A DNA stretch of 64,000 bases from Ahaetulla prasina (GCF_028640845.1 NC_080539.1:102016554-102080553), one strand, 5' to 3'; positions 10,931 through 22,039 are shown, counted from the first letter of the stretch. Numbers and translations: made by a program. Notes: generated by a model from the sequence alone, not told the origin.

Positions 10931-11739
10931 AATAAACACAATAGGTTATTACATTCCCGAAATATGTTTTTTAGCGGGACATCCACAGGTTGGGTTTGGG
11001 TTACCCATCATTAGGGTGATTGAACAAAAATGGTTTTATTTCCCTGCTATGCCCATTTAAGTTTTGTTTTAACTGGACTACAGTCATGTTTTAATCTTGT
11101 TAGCTGCCCGTAGACTTATAAAAGTGGACATTTTTTAAAAAAATGACACTATAAATAAATTAATTATAAATATCAATTTTTCTCCTCCACCTCTGCCTTT
11201 TAGCGAACAGCATATTTAAACAGATGTTTACTGTTACAACATTACACTGTTCCCTTTACTAATTCTTATCAACCCTACTCAGAAAGCAAGTCAACCTTGA
11301 TAATTGAGAAAAGAAAAAGAATAAAAATGATTCTAGGGCAGAAATAAGCATAATCCATAAGTTTAATACACTCTATTAAAAAGGAAAAGCTTTGGATATC
11401 TGTTTGGCAATAATGATGGAACCTGATAGCAATAATTTTCTTGCTAAGTGGGGAGATATTAGGAGATGGGATGAAGAAAGAGATTTGAAACGTTTCATGC
11501 CATAGACGCACTACACAACTGAAAACAAGTGGGAGGTACATATAGTGTGGAGCAGTATTGTACCTATTCAAGTGGGAAAGGATTTTCTCATACACATTGG
11601 CAGCTATTTTGATCACAAAAATGTGATAGTAATCATGTGAGTACTTAAAATAGTATGAGCAAATTATGTGCTCAAAAGGCATCCATGAGCAGTGGCATCA
11701 TTTACATTTTCCTAAAATATTGTTGCAAGCTGGGCCGCA
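10931..11739. other. Unique sequence, no supported gene
   Basis: A 135-codon minus-strand open frame lies at 11275-11682, but it has no family motifs, AT-biased composition and no splice or promoter context. It is treated as chance. Confidence 0.5.
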
Positions 11740-11945
11740 TGACAATCCAGAGTTAAGTGGATACACAGCTGGCTCAGAAATTGTACTCAGAGAGTGCTTC
11801 TCAATGGTCCTCCATCAAATCAAATATTGAGAGGGATCCTTTATTCGTCTCTATTTTTGTTTATGATTTAGACGAAGAAGTGGAAGAATACTTAACCAAA
11901 TTTGCAAAGACAGATATTGAAGGTGCCAAGATAAGTATGATACTT
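11740..11945 (+). pseudogene. LINE reverse transcriptase remnant (palm motif region)
   Basis: The open frame at 11757-11963 contains SQWSSIKSN, then LFVSIFVYDLDEEVEEYLTK, then FAKTDIEGAK. This follows the order of CR1/L2-type RT: S.WS.I.SGVPQGS, then LLF.IF.NDLDEEVEE, then the FADDT...G motif. The catalytic FADDT has become FAKTD and the GVPQGS block is scrambled, so this is a short, dead relic. It is cut by the hAT fragment starting at 11951. Confidence 0.55.
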
Positions 11946-11950
11946 TACAG

Positions 11951-12084
11951 CAGTGTTTCGTAACCTTGACAACCTTAAGATGTGTGGACTTTGACTTCCA
12001 GAATTCTCCAGCAGCAAATCTGGCTGGGAAATATTGGAATTTGAAGTCCATGCATGTTAAATTTGGCAAGTTTGAGAAACATTG
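11951..12084. mobile_element. Diverged hAT MITE of the palindromic family
   Basis: Ends CAGTGTTTC and GAAACATTG are complementary with one mismatch. The arms contain CCTTAAGATGTGTGGACTTTG and the complementary GAAGTCCATGCATGTTAAATT, with a divergent centre. The flanks (CTTTACAG / GGTTAAAC) do not form a convincing duplication. Same family as 5223 and 61276, but older. Confidence 0.65.
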
Positions 12085-12105
12085 GGTTAAACAAATTAAT
12101 TGAAG

Positions 12106-12476
12106 TAGTGGTGAATTCCTCCAGGGATTGCCATTGGTTTGCTGCCTGGGCATGCATGGTACACGCCAAGTGCACGCTACATGCATGCATGGACAATGCG
12201 TGCCAAAAGCATGCTGCACACACACACATGTGCGGTACACACGAAAAGCACACACAGCGTGCTTGCAAAACACATGCCAAATGTGCGCTTTGCACGGAAA
12301 AAGGAGGCTTAACAAGATAAGTAGAACAGCGAGGGGGGGAATAGCTGTGTTCATCCAGACTGATAGCTTTTTTTTTACTACCAGTATGACCAAACCAGTA
12401 GCTTTTATCACTACTGGTAGCTTTTATCACTACCGGTTCTCCCAAACCAGTGTGAACCGCTAGCATTTCACCACTG
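12106..12476. mobile_element. Non-autonomous hAT element, ACCGGTT-type
   Basis: The left end is TAGTGGTGAATTCC and the right end is GCATTTCACCACTG. The flanking 8-mers AATTGAAG (12098-12105) and GACTGAAG (12477-12484) match at six of eight. The interior is CA/CATGCA-rich (CATGCATGCATGG and GCACACA repeats) and the right side has CACTACCGGTTCTCCC. Overlapping open frames on both strands are compositional. Confidence 0.65.
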
Positions 12477-12715
12477 GACTGAAGTAATAGCATAGAATAT
12501 AGACAAATGAGAATCAATTTCCTATTTATAGGTGGGGGAGAGACTTGGCTTCATAATTGTATTTGTGAAGATTTTCAAATAATATTTGATTGCAAAGTGA
12601 ATATGAGTAAGTTATTGAAGTGGCTACAGAAGAAGGCAAATGCAATTTTAAGCAGTGTCAACTTTAAGCATGAATTCCAAATCACAGGAAGTATTCAATC
12701 CAATTCATGCTGCTT

Positions 12716-13168
12716 TATAGAATAACAGAGTTGGAAGGGACCTTGTAGGTCATCTAGTCCAACCTCCTGCTCAAGCAGGAAACCCTATATCTTTTCTGAC
12801 AAGTGACTGTCCAGTCTCTTCTTGAAAACCTCCTGTGATGAAGCACCCACAACTTCTAAAGGCAAGCTATGCCATTGGTTGATTGTTCTCACTGTCAAAA
12901 AATGTCTCCTTATTTCTAGGTTGAATCTCTCCTTGATCGGTTTCCATCCATTGTTCCTGTCTGACTTTCAGATGCTTTGAAAAATAGGTTGTCCCCCTCC
13001 TCTCTGGGACAACCCTTCAAATATTGGAATACTGCTATCATGTCACCCCTGGTCCTTCTCTTCACTAGACTAGCCATGCCCAGTTCTTGCAACCGTTCTT
13101 CATGTGTTCTGGGCCTCCAGGCCCCTAATTTTCTTTGTTGCTCTTCTCTGCATTTGTTCTACAGATTG
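12716..13168 (-). mobile_element. CR1 LINE 3' region, first part (interrupted)
   Basis: Read on the minus strand this is the CR1 3' end: TTGGACTAGATGACCTACAA, then the C-terminal coding region (TTCCAATATTTGAAGGG, corresponding to the 'AVFQYLRG' block of the copy at 1-2230). The plus-strand edge ATAGAATAACAGAGTTGGAA is the standard CR1 terminus. The element resumes at 13779 after an inserted LINE. Confidence 0.8.
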
Positions 13169-13361
13169 TCTAGCACATAATAGATTTAAACTTAATCTAT
13201 TAACACAATAGATTTAAACGAGCACATAATAGATTTAAACTTAATGTGAACCACTCCAATCTTGATTTTAGAAAATATGACTTCAGTAACAGAGTGGTCA
13301 ATGCCTGGAATGCACTACCTGACTATGTGGTCTCTTACCAAAATCCCCAAAGCTTTAACCA
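13169..13361 (+). mobile_element. Unclassified CR1-group LINE 3' part, first segment, inserted in CR1
   Basis: Plus-strand coding reads SNRVVNAWNALPDYVVSYQN-like C-terminal sequence (about 13270-13340), the usual end of CR1/L2-group ORF2. A repeated ACAATAGATTTAAAC motif marks the 5' edge (about 13175-13240), possibly an insertion-associated duplication. The element continues at 13601 after an L2 tail insertion. Confidence 0.6.
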
Positions 13362-13600
13362 AGCTTGAATTTTTAAAATTTTTAATTGATTTTATGGGTT
13401 TTAAATTTTATTAGTTTTACAGGGTTGATATTGTATTTTAAATGGGGCCAATTGAATAAGTTTTTTAATGTTTGTTTTTAGCATTGTATGTGTTGTTTTT
13501 GTATTTTACTGTGGCTGTAAACCGCCCTGAGTCCTTCGGGAGAAGGGCGGTATACAAATTAAAATATTATTATTATTATTATTATTAATATTAATATTAA
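13362..13600 (+). mobile_element. L2 LINE 3' UTR inserted in the LINE above
   Basis: The sequence matches the L2 3' UTR at 37287-37490: TTGAATAAGTTTTTTAA, then CGCCCTGAGTCCTTCGGGAG, GAAGGGCGGTAT and an ATT tandem tail. Only the 3' end was copied, as usual for 5'-truncated LINE insertions. The hairpin-like CCGCCCT...AGGGCGG near the end is the L2 tail structure. Confidence 0.75.
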
Positions 13601-13780
13601 AAGACTAACTACTATTGACCTCACCCCATTCCTAAGAGGTCTGTAAGGGGTGTGCATAAGAGCACCAGCGTGTCTACCTTTCCTGTCCTATTGTTCCCTT
13701 TGATTGTATCCAATTTGTATGGTTATTTCATGCTTATACTTATATATACTGTTGTGTTTGACAAATTAAAAAAAAAAATC
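13601..13780 (+). mobile_element. Unclassified CR1-group LINE 3' part, second segment with A-tail
   Basis: It resumes with TTGACCTCACCCCATTCCTA encoding the last ORF residues (IDLTPFLRGL, stop), then the 3' UTR with GGTGTGCATAAGAGCACC and CCTATTGTTCCC, ending in GACAAATTAAAAAAAAAAA. The same 3' UTR appears on the minus strand at 28541-29033 (split) and 37831-38012. Confidence 0.65.
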
Positions 13781-13985
13781 TTTTTTATAGTGTGGTGACC
13801 AAAACTGGATACAGTATTCTAGGTGTGTCCTTTCTAAGGCTTTATAGAGCAGTATTAGAGTACCTCATGTGATCTTGAATCAATCCCTCTGTTAATGCAA
13901 CTTAGCATTGGCTTTTTGGCTGCTGCCGCACACTGCTGGCTCATATTTAACTGACTGTCCACTAGGAATCCAACTTTCCTCTTAC
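13779..13985 (-). mobile_element. CR1 LINE 3' region, second part
   Basis: Continuation of the CR1 at 12716. The plus strand reads TTATAGTGTGGTGACCAAAA, then GGCTGCTGCCGCACACTGCTGG and TAACTGACTGTCCAC. This is the complement of the coding region for the 'LDVLVDNHLD...CAAAVKKAN' blocks in 1-2230. Together with the first part it gives one CR1 copy split by about 610 bp of later insertions. Confidence 0.75.
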
Positions 13986-14043
13986 CAATTCTTCGATTTG
14001 AAATATATAAATCTTAGTTCACATGATAAACATGTATTATAAA

Positions 14044-14605
14044 TTAGACTTAGGATAACTTTATTGTCACTTTGAATGTACACTAATCAGTATACATTAA
14101 AAATGAATTTTTGTTGCATACAGCTCTCAAAGGGTCACCACCTCCAATATACACTACATAAACATGATAAAATAAATAAATAAATAAGTACTACAAAATT
14201 ATGCATATACCCACATATATTATATGACACAGAGAACCAACACAATCTAGTTCAGATGTATACATGTACATGGTGAGAAAAACAAATCTTGTGAGTTTAC
14301 CAGACGGATGGCATAGGAAACAAAACTGTTACAGAATCTGGTAGTCCTGCTAGAAATACTTTGAAACCTCCCAGAGGGGAACAACAGAAACACTGTAAAA
14401 TGGGTGTGTGGGGTCTCTAACAATGCTTTGAGTTCTAAGCACATAGTGCTTATAAGCAGTATCCTGAATAAAAGGAAGTGAGCTTCCTATAATCTTCTCA
14501 GCTGTCCTTACCACTCTCTATATGGACTTTCTATCTGAGTTAAATGTAAAATTAAATGTTTTTAATGAACTCGGTGCTATGGTAGAACTAGAAACACATG
14601 CCCAA
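14044..14605 (-). mobile_element. Rex1-like LINE 3' end, degraded
   Basis: The minus-strand frame at 14247-14444 encodes HTHFTVFLLFPSGRFQSISS and TTRFCNSFVSYAIRLVN. This aligns with GHKLFQLLPSKRRYRALHTR and HKNSFFPKAITLLNK of the better Rex1-like copy at 42834. Upstream codons read VRTAEKIIGSSLPFIQD-like sequence. The 3' UTR (plus-strand 14055-14240) matches 28321-28545. It is a second Rex1-like family, distinct from the AATAG-tailed one. Confidence 0.65.
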
Positions 14606-17600
14606 GGATTTTTCAGTCCATTCTCATAATGCTAAATCAAGATTTAACATTATTTCTTAATGAAATGAAGGAAAAAAAGTATGTTGATTCAACAGGACAA
14701 AGCCCCACTCTTTGTGACCAAAAAGGAATGTGGAGATAATCTTGATGAAGGAATGATTGAGCCATTGGGGCAGTAATCCTTGGAAAGTGAAAAGTATGAA
14801 AAAGAAACTCCACCTTGCTTCTATTTGGTATAAGAGAGAGCAAAGAGAAACTCTGATGGGCTTTCAGGTTTGATGTCAGCCCTTTCAGAAGGCTAGATAA
14901 GGAATCAGATACCACAAGGACTGCTGAAACATTATGTTGCTGTTGTAAAGTATAATGACAAAATCTAACAGCCTGTTAGATTTTTTTTTTAATATCTGCT
15001 CCCTCTCATACCAAAATCAACTTAAAGTTTTGGGGAGTTCCTTTCTCTTGTTTTCTACTGAGTCATTGATTAAGGTGTTGTCTTTCCTTAATGGCTCCTC
15101 CAATCCTTCATCAAGGTCACCTCTACATTCAATTAGACTGACTAACATTCTGCTTTTAGCATAGGAATGGAAGGGAGGGTTGTTCTTTGGTTTGTGGCTT
15201 GTTGTCTTGACATTCGGCCTACTCATAATGCAACAGCGGGAATGCGGAAAACTGATCTAGTTTTTTGATGTTACTAAGAGAATTCTGTGACTCTTGGCCT
15301 GAAATAATCATTATTCAAGCTAAGTAGTTCTTCCACTTTTTATCATTTGCTTTTCGGTTTTATTCAAAGGTATTTAAAATTCTTGGGATGGGAGAGAGCA
15401 GGTTCATTTAAAAGGAAGCAATGGCAAACATGCATCCTATGATTCCCTTACTTTTCTTTCCTTATCAAAAGTTTATGTTGGATATCTTCACATAGGGCTG
15501 CACCATGCAGTTTTACTGCAGTGTAATATGTCCTGCCATTGAGGTTTGTATCAATGTCTAACTATAATTTGAACAGTTTATTTTGAAGCCGAATTTGCAA
15601 TTAAAGCCAAAGAGGCATTTTAAAGCCTCAGGAAAGGCATTTTGTAGGACAATTAAAAATATACTTTAACAAGAATTTTAGAAAAACACAGACACTAAAA
15701 GCCAGCTTTGAAATTGCCAAGATCAACAAAGTGATCTAAAGTGCATTTCACCCTCTAATTAAAATCATTCAAAAACCATTATAATCAGTGTTTGTTGAAG
15801 TATTTCATCCTTTACTAAGAATTCTGTTCTGTTCTCTGCCCCTCCCTTCCAATATACACACTCCTTTTTGGAAGATAGTCACCGAAATAATTTTCAAAAT
15901 AGTTAATTATTTACATAAATAGTTTTAACGACTAGATATCTGAAAATGAAGGCATTATACATAATTCTCCATCATTAATTTTAAATGTAGAATGTTTGAA
16001 AGCTTGGCTTTAAACCTAAAATCCGCAACTGTTACTATTTAAATAAGATGTGCATGTGAATGAGAATGCATCAGAGTTATTTGGCATGGCTATTCTGTAA
16101 TGCTTGTCTAGTAGCACTGATAGCATTAGTCACACCAATGGTATCAGAGTTGCAGAGGGGAACTGCACAGAACAGCAGATTTCATGTAGGTCAAAAACAT
16201 ATTATAGAGCTGAATCAATCATTAGGACTCTATGAAAATCAGATTTGTAGTTGTGATTTAATTTCCAAGTTGAATCCACTTTACAAATCAAATTGTAAAG
16301 ATAAATCACAGAGGTATACTTTAAATCTTACAATAAATGTGAACAGTTTGGATAATTGAAGAATGTGCAGATTTTTTAAAAAAAAATTGAAAAAGGGAAT
16401 TGGGCCATTTTAGTTCCAACATCCAAATCAAATTAGATTGATTTTATCAGTTAGATTGATTGTATTCAAATCATCCAAACAGATTAATTTGGCAAATCAA
16501 ATGACTTATACCAATCAACCTGATTCTCATCCACACATCCAACAATCATGTCATCTGCAAGATGTCATAATTAGCATTATTTGTGATAATTTACCATGGA
16601 AACTGAAGAAAATAAAAAGATTCCATGTTTTTCTTTTACTTTGATGATGTTCTTACTTTATAGTAGTAGTTTAAATGATTGTCTACTTAAAACCCAAGGT
16701 TTAAAATAAATCTGAAACAGTCTTTAAATTCTATTGCCAATATTTCAAGTTTTGCACAATGCAATCTGAAGAACACAACATTAAGTCCACTGGAATATAT
16801 TGCCATGTTATCATGAGAAAACAAGGACATTCCTTGTGAGATTTTAACTGTTGTTATTTTGTGCTGAATGCTTAGGAATGCATCTGGGTGCAGATTTTTG
16901 AAAATGTGTTATTGAGTTATAAATAATAAAAGGATTTATTTTCATTTTGGGGAGTATTTTGAGGAACATAGCTATGAATGCTTGAAATTCATTCATAACA
17001 TTATTTACTTACCAGATAAAGTAGCATATCTGTGTTCCCTTGTGACCCATACTTAAGAGAGGTCCAGATGATTTAAGATTGCTTGTGCAGAATAGATCTT
17101 TTTCACTTTGATGAGGTGGAATGTGCTAGACCCCTGTTCCTCTACACTTATAAAATAATGCAGGTTAGCTAAGTGGACATACACAGCGATAAATTTCTTC
17201 TTTACAAGAGGATACAATTCAGTCCACTCTAAAACAGATATTGAAGAGGACCATGAGTAACTCAGGCAAACTCAATGCTTCCATATTGAGTAACTTCTTG
17301 TCTCAAATTTTCCTTTTGAAAAAAAAAATGCTAGAAGTGGGACCATAGATTTTCTGAATGAGATTTCTTGAAATTCTAGATTTCCTGGATGAGATGAACC
17401 ACTAAATCTATTAAAGTTTAGCTTCAACTATGATCATGGAGCAGCAGGAGGACAGCTTGGCTGCACTGAACTTAAAACAACAATTTTAAATAGAAATCTG
17501 GAATACTTTTTGAAACTACAGAGATTATTTAGGAGGTCCCGTTTTATTTGGCATATACATGAAATTACTAGCACAGTTATCTGAAATTTGGGGTTCATGA

Positions 17601-17818
17601 CTTTGTATGTTGATAATGTCTTTCTATAGTTATTTTCCCTAAATCCAGACCACATAGAATCAATTATAGTAATATAAAAATCTGATTTTTAAAAAATGTC
17701 CCTGTTTACCCATATAATCCATCGGGACAAAAATAAGGAAATCCTGGTTAACAGGGAATCTCTGTCCTATGTACGGAACAAGAATAGTGTTGTTTCATCT
17801 GTTTTGTCTTTTATTAAA
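14606..17818. other. Unique AT-rich sequence, possible non-coding conservation
   Basis: No repeats or genes were recognised. Composition is even and AT-rich. Parts at about 15480-16060 and 16430-16600 have clustered ATTA, ATTGAT and CAAAT motifs and few simple repeats (see findings). Open frames of 60-99 codons (for example 16060-16359) show no recognisable domains. Confidence 0.5.
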
Positions 17819-17962
17819 TAGCAATAGCACTTATATACCACTTTATAATGCTCTACAGCCCTCTCTAAGAGGTTTACAGAATCAGCATATTGCCTCCAAC
17901 AATCATTTTACTGGACTCGGAAGGATGGAAGGCTGAGTCAACCTTAAGCCTGGTGATATTTG
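17819..17962 (-). mobile_element. tRNA-derived SINE ('GCTATTGC' tail), truncated
   Basis: On the minus strand it reads the SINE body and tail: TTGACTCAGCCTTCCATCC, TGCTGATTCTGTAAACC, AGAGAGGGCTGTAGAGC and the end GTGCTATTGCTATT. The tRNA-like head is missing. Same family as 31460, 51544, 57624 and 59891. Confidence 0.75.
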
Positions 17963-18052
17963 TTAACTGTTATTAGGTGTTCACTGCTATCCCATACTAT
18001 CTGTCTTGAAATGATGGCCATGATCCAAGCCATTTCTCTTTCCCCTGAATAG

Positions 18053-18132
18053 GATTAGAAGAAGTTGACATGCTACCTCTGTGGACTTGTCCTATGAAAG
18101 AGCTTGGAACTTTAGATGATGCTGCAGCCAAG
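18053..18132 (+). other. Possible orphan exon-like segment
   Basis: A pyrimidine-rich stretch (CATTTCTCTTTCCCC) ends in AATAG at 18052, followed by 80 bases open in one frame and then AAG|GTAATG, a good donor. The frame encodes 26 residues starting LEEVDMLPLWTCPMKEL and ending DDAAAK. I do not recognise the peptide. If the donor is skipped the frame stops six codons later. A chance match or a piece of an unrecognised retroelement is as likely as a real exon. Confidence 0.2.
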
Positions 18133-18342
18133 GTAATGAAGACATCCAGCTGATATGGTAGAACCTGCCTCTGAGTTGAGGGGAGAAGTGAAACGGCTGA
18201 CTAGCTTTAAGTTGCTTGTGGGGAGAAAGTGGCTGAAGGGAGATTCTCCCTAAAACTTCACCATTGTTTATCCAGTAGTTATGTAGTGACTGTTTTAGTA
18301 TGGTGAGATTCCTGTTTATAGGTGAGCAATAATAAACATACC

Positions 18343-19486
18343 CAGCGGTGGGTTTCGGATTATGTTACTACTGGGTCGCTGTGCATGTGCACGCTTGCTT
18401 TTTGCGCACTGGCACCTAGTTCATGTACGCGCCTGCCTTCCACACATGCACCTGGCCTTCCGTGCATGCACTTTGCTCACGCACATGCCTTCCACACATG
18501 TATCCGGCCCAGGGGTGAAATCTAAAAATTTTCCCTACCGGTTCTGTGGGCGTGGCTTAATTGGTGGGCATAGCTTGGTGGTCAGATGACTGGGTGGGCG
18601 TGGCCAATAACAATAAATAATAAAAACAAAGTACACAAAACAGTAAGAGGTACCAAAAAACAACTTTCACACTTTACACACACACAACACAACTGACTCA
18701 CACACAATGTAAAAGCAGCTGCACTTCACCCAAAATGACCCCTGGAACAAGCAGGAACCTCACACAGCCACAAAAAGCTCAAAAACCAACTTTTACACTT
18801 TACACACACAAAACACAACACAACACAACTGACTCACACACACACACACACAAAATGCCACATACAGCTTTGTGAGATTTTGTGTGTTTGTGTAGAGTGA
18901 AACACTATAGAAACACACCAAATCTCAGAAAGCTGCACAAATATTTTATTTTATTATTTTACTTTATTTTATTTTATGTATATTTTTAGATAAAAGTAGC
19001 TAAATTTAAAACTTCCTTAACTTTAAATTGCTATATCTAAAAAAAAAATTCTTAAAAAAAAACCCCCAATTAACTATTTTTCCTTACCCAGTTGAAGGGA
19101 CAAGGCAGGCAGATTGAGTTGCTCACTGACGAGATGGATTACAGGCAGGCAGATCGAGTTGCTAGCTGATGCAATTGATTGCAGCAGCCGAAGCAAGGTG
19201 AGCCCGAAAGAAGCAGCAAGCTGCCAAGTAGGCAAGTGGGGACCGGGCGATTGGGTGGGCATGGGCGGGGGGTGGGACAGGGATTTTTGCTACCAGTTCT
19301 CCGAACTACCTGCCCCCATTGCTACCAGATTGTCCGATCCGGTCCAAACCGGGAGCATTTCACCCCTGGTCCAGCCTCAAAAACATGCCTAAATAGGATG
19401 GCATAGAGCTGGGGCGGTGGGCCCCACCTGAAATTTCCGCTACCGGTTCAGGCAAACCAGTTTGAACCGGCTGAATACTACCTTTG
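18343..19486. mobile_element. Outer hAT element, interrupted by a second hAT element
   Basis: The left end is CAGCGGTGGGTTTCGG and the right end has CCGGCTGAATACTACCTTTG. An exact 8-bp duplication AACATACC flanks it at 18335-18342 and 19487-19494. The outer element's own sequence is 18343-18509 and 19369-19486 (one copy of the inner duplication belongs to it). It is the same type as 51057-51289 and 52753-53032, sharing the GCATGCG/CACATGC-rich interior and 'CCTCAAAAACATG' segment. Confidence 0.8.
18510..19368. mobile_element. Inner hAT element nested in the outer one
   Basis: The left end is CAGGGGTGAAATC and the right end GCATTTCACCCCTG, near-perfect inverted ends. The flanks ATCCGGCC (18502-18509) and GTCCAGCC (19369-19376) agree at six of eight. 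Inside are a partly duplicated ACACAAAACACAACACAACT-type tract (about 18661-18860), a T/A-rich block at 18943-19075, and CAGGCAGATTGAGTTGCT-type direct repeats at 19105-19165. The CTACCGGTTCTGTGGGCGTG left subterminus is shared with 61868. No transposase frame is visible. Confidence 0.75.
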
Positions 19487-21113
19487 AACATACCACTCTG
19501 ATCATCTTTTTTCTGGTTCCTTGGACTTGACCGTTAGAGAGGACATACAATTCTCATGTTACAACAGCTTTACTGGCCACCAGTTGTAAATTCAAAATAC
19601 TGGCAATGTTTCAAACTGTATACTTTCACTCTGTTGAAAGAGCACATTTCTCATTAGCTTTAAATTCCTTAGTAGGCATTTTTCTCTCTGTCTCTTCTGC
19701 ATCAAAGGTGCATTTGAAATAACCACAACTGGCAGTCATTTTAGACATAACTTCTAGTAAAAAAGCAGGGTAGGAATTTAATGAATAAGCATAGATTTAT
19801 ATAGATGACTTATTATTTGAAATTTTAATCTTTTGTCCTAATAATAAAGCAATATAATTTCTATACCAAATCCAAAACTGCAAAGAGATGTAGAAGTAAT
19901 CGATTATTTCCACATACACACAAAAAAAAGAAAATTCTTTCTATATATTCTGCTCATAATACAAGAAAACCCTAATTTCAATGTTATTGCAATCATGCTT
20001 TAAAATAATTTCTCTGGAGCAGAATTTGTTTTCATCCACGTCTTCCTTTTTCTTCACTTGGATGGGTGTTCTAGAATTTGGCAATAAAAAATGCTGGAAG
20101 ATAGACAGAGCAATAAAGATTCTGTCAGGAACCTGATGGAACATTGCCAGAAAAAATGCTATGTTTTCCCCCTCTCCCCCCCCCCAACAGTTTTCTGGCT
20201 TGTTTGAAGCATAATATAAAGGAACAAGCTGATCAATTCCTTTGTAACAATTCCCCTTAATATTTCCAGAAGTCTTAAGAACCCTGTGTAAAATATTCTC
20301 CAAAATATAATCCCACTTTGGCTGTCAAATAACCATGTATTGTATTTATACATGAAAGTGCCCATCTTTAGAACCGTTACTTCTCACATTTTGCAAAAAA
20401 AAATAATACTTAAAACCTACTGGTTATGAGCAGGGGAGAAAATTTGGCACTTTCATTTCCTTTTAGTCCCCATGAAAGATTTTATCCCTACTTTAAATCT
20501 TAGATTATATAATCATCCTAGCCAGTTTAATTTACTTCTGTCATCATACATATTCATTTAAATGTTATATCTGGATCGCTAAATCAAATAAAATAGATGA
20601 TTCATATAACACACAACAATATACTCTTTTGACTCCAAAGCAGCATAAGAACACTTACTTTCACACTTTTGAAAATAAAGCAACCAATTGATATTGTAAC
20701 AGGGTAGTAGCACCGACAAAAGCAAAATTAAACATGCATCAATGGTAATCGCTTCCATGAGATTTTCACTGGTGGAATCATAATAGAAAATTATTCTAAT
20801 TAATACATCAGGGCTGTTCATTCAATTGCTTAGCGCAGTATCATTCTATTCATTCAACATTCCATGGAATAGGGAGTGATCAGATTAACTTTTTATCTTC
20901 TTGACAAATGAAGCCATGAGAAAATTTAAGATAGGACCAGGATATTCTTGTCAATATAGTTACTATTACCAGCAATAACAATAATTTGTTTTATATTTAT
21001 CTTCCTTTCAATGAAGCCAAGGACAATGGACAAAAACAAGCATAAAACCTTCTGCAATGAAAGCAGTTAATAATTCCAAGAATACAAAACTATAGATTCA
21101 TCAATGTTGTGAA
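19487..21113. other. Unique AT-rich sequence
   Basis: No repeat family or gene recognised. The 120-codon minus frame at 19941-20303 crosses a C/G homopolymer (about 20170-20190) and lacks motifs. Confidence 0.5.
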
Positions 21114-21406
21114 CAGGGGTGGGATTCTACTGGTACGAACCGGTTTGGGTGAACCGGTAGCTCCAACAATCAGCTGGGAGCGAACTGGTTCGCTCCGACA
21201 ATCAGGTGGACCCGCCCACCCATCCCTGCACTTTACTGACCTATATCTTCTCAGCTGATTCATGTGCCAGAGCGGAAGGTAAGTTTTCATAAAACTGTGC
21301 ATGTGTGCAAAATGAGCAACAGGCGCATGCACGCATGGAGTGCGTGCGCACACACAAAGCATGTGATCCCCAAACTGGTTGTTAAACCAGCAGGATCCCA
21401 CCACTA
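21114..21406. mobile_element. Non-autonomous hAT element
   Basis: Ends CAGGGGTGGGATTCTACTGG and AGGATCCCACCACTA. The target duplication GTTGTGAA is exact (21106-21113, 21407-21414). Subterminal repeats CGAACCGGTTTGGGTGAACC and the right-hand CAAACTGGTTGTTAAACC are present. Interior is CGCATGCACGCATG-rich. About 290 bp, with no coding capacity. Confidence 0.85.
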
Positions 21407-21712
21407 GTTGTGAACATTATTAATGTGTGAAGTTATCAAAAAGGCAACGTTATCCTGGAAGCATCACTGCAGATGCCTTTCTGAATAGGCACAACTTCAG
21501 TTGTGATTTCAAACAAAGCAATGCAAGGCCAGGTAAAAAAAATAATAATCATGATTACAGTCAAGAACATATGATTGAAATCCCATCTCTAAGAATAAGA
21601 TAGTATAAAACAATTAATAACAACGTCAGCAAGTGAGTGTCAGTGTTGCACTTATTTTTCCCCCATTTGTTTCTTCTCCATCTGCATTAGAGGTTACTTT
21701 CACTAAGGGATG

Positions 21713-21770
21713 AATAGAATAGAATAGAATAGAATAGAATAGAATAGAATAGAATAGAATAGAATAGAAT
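21713..21770 (+). repeat. (AATAG)n microsatellite at a LINE tail
   Basis: About 11.5 perfect AATAG units. It is followed at 21771 by TTTTTATTGGCCAAGTGAGA, the reverse complement of the Rex1-like LINE 3' end. Confidence 0.95.
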
Positions 21771-21845
21771 TTTTTATTGGCCAAGTGAGATTGGACACAC
21801 AAGGAATTTGTCTTGGTGCATAGATCAGGCTTCCACGGAATATTC
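21771..21845 (-). mobile_element. Rex1-like LINE 3' UTR stub
   Basis: Matches the same 3' UTR as 27775, 45799 and the plus-strand 43780-43874: TTATTGGCCAAGTG, GATTGGACACACAAGGAATT and GTCTTGGTGCATA. Truncated after about 70 bp. Confidence 0.75.
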
Positions 21846-22039
21846 TTTGCATCTAACCCAGCACAGGCATGACACTAAAAAAAAAAGAGAGAGATTGTAT
21901 AAAACCTGTGCGATCTTTACCAAACAAAAAGCATGCAGGTCCTACGTAACCATTGAATAGCTTCCAATTTTATTAGCCACCCAAGTCCCTTGTAAAAGCA
22001 TCTTAATGCCATTGAATGTAATTGTCTTGCTTCTCATTG

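Noticed and set aside
11275..11682. 135-codon open frame on the minus strand
   Set aside because: AT-rich, no recognisable motif, no splice or promoter context, and no support on either side. Treated as chance.
12128..12463. Cysteine/histidine-rich frames (88-186 codons), looking like a zinc-binding protein
   Set aside because: The CATGCA and CACACA repeats of an hAT element generate repeated Cys and His codons; no proper zinc-finger spacing.
16060..16359. 99-codon plus frame beginning with a hydrophobic, signal-peptide-like stretch
   Set aside because: The rest has no secreted-protein features or cysteine pattern beyond chance, and there is no promoter or splice support.
18661..18860. Repeated ACACAC segments that looked like a repeat-spacer array
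   Set aside because: It is a single imperfect duplication of a CA-rich stretch inside an hAT element, not regular repeats with unique spacers; CRISPR is also not expected in a eukaryote.
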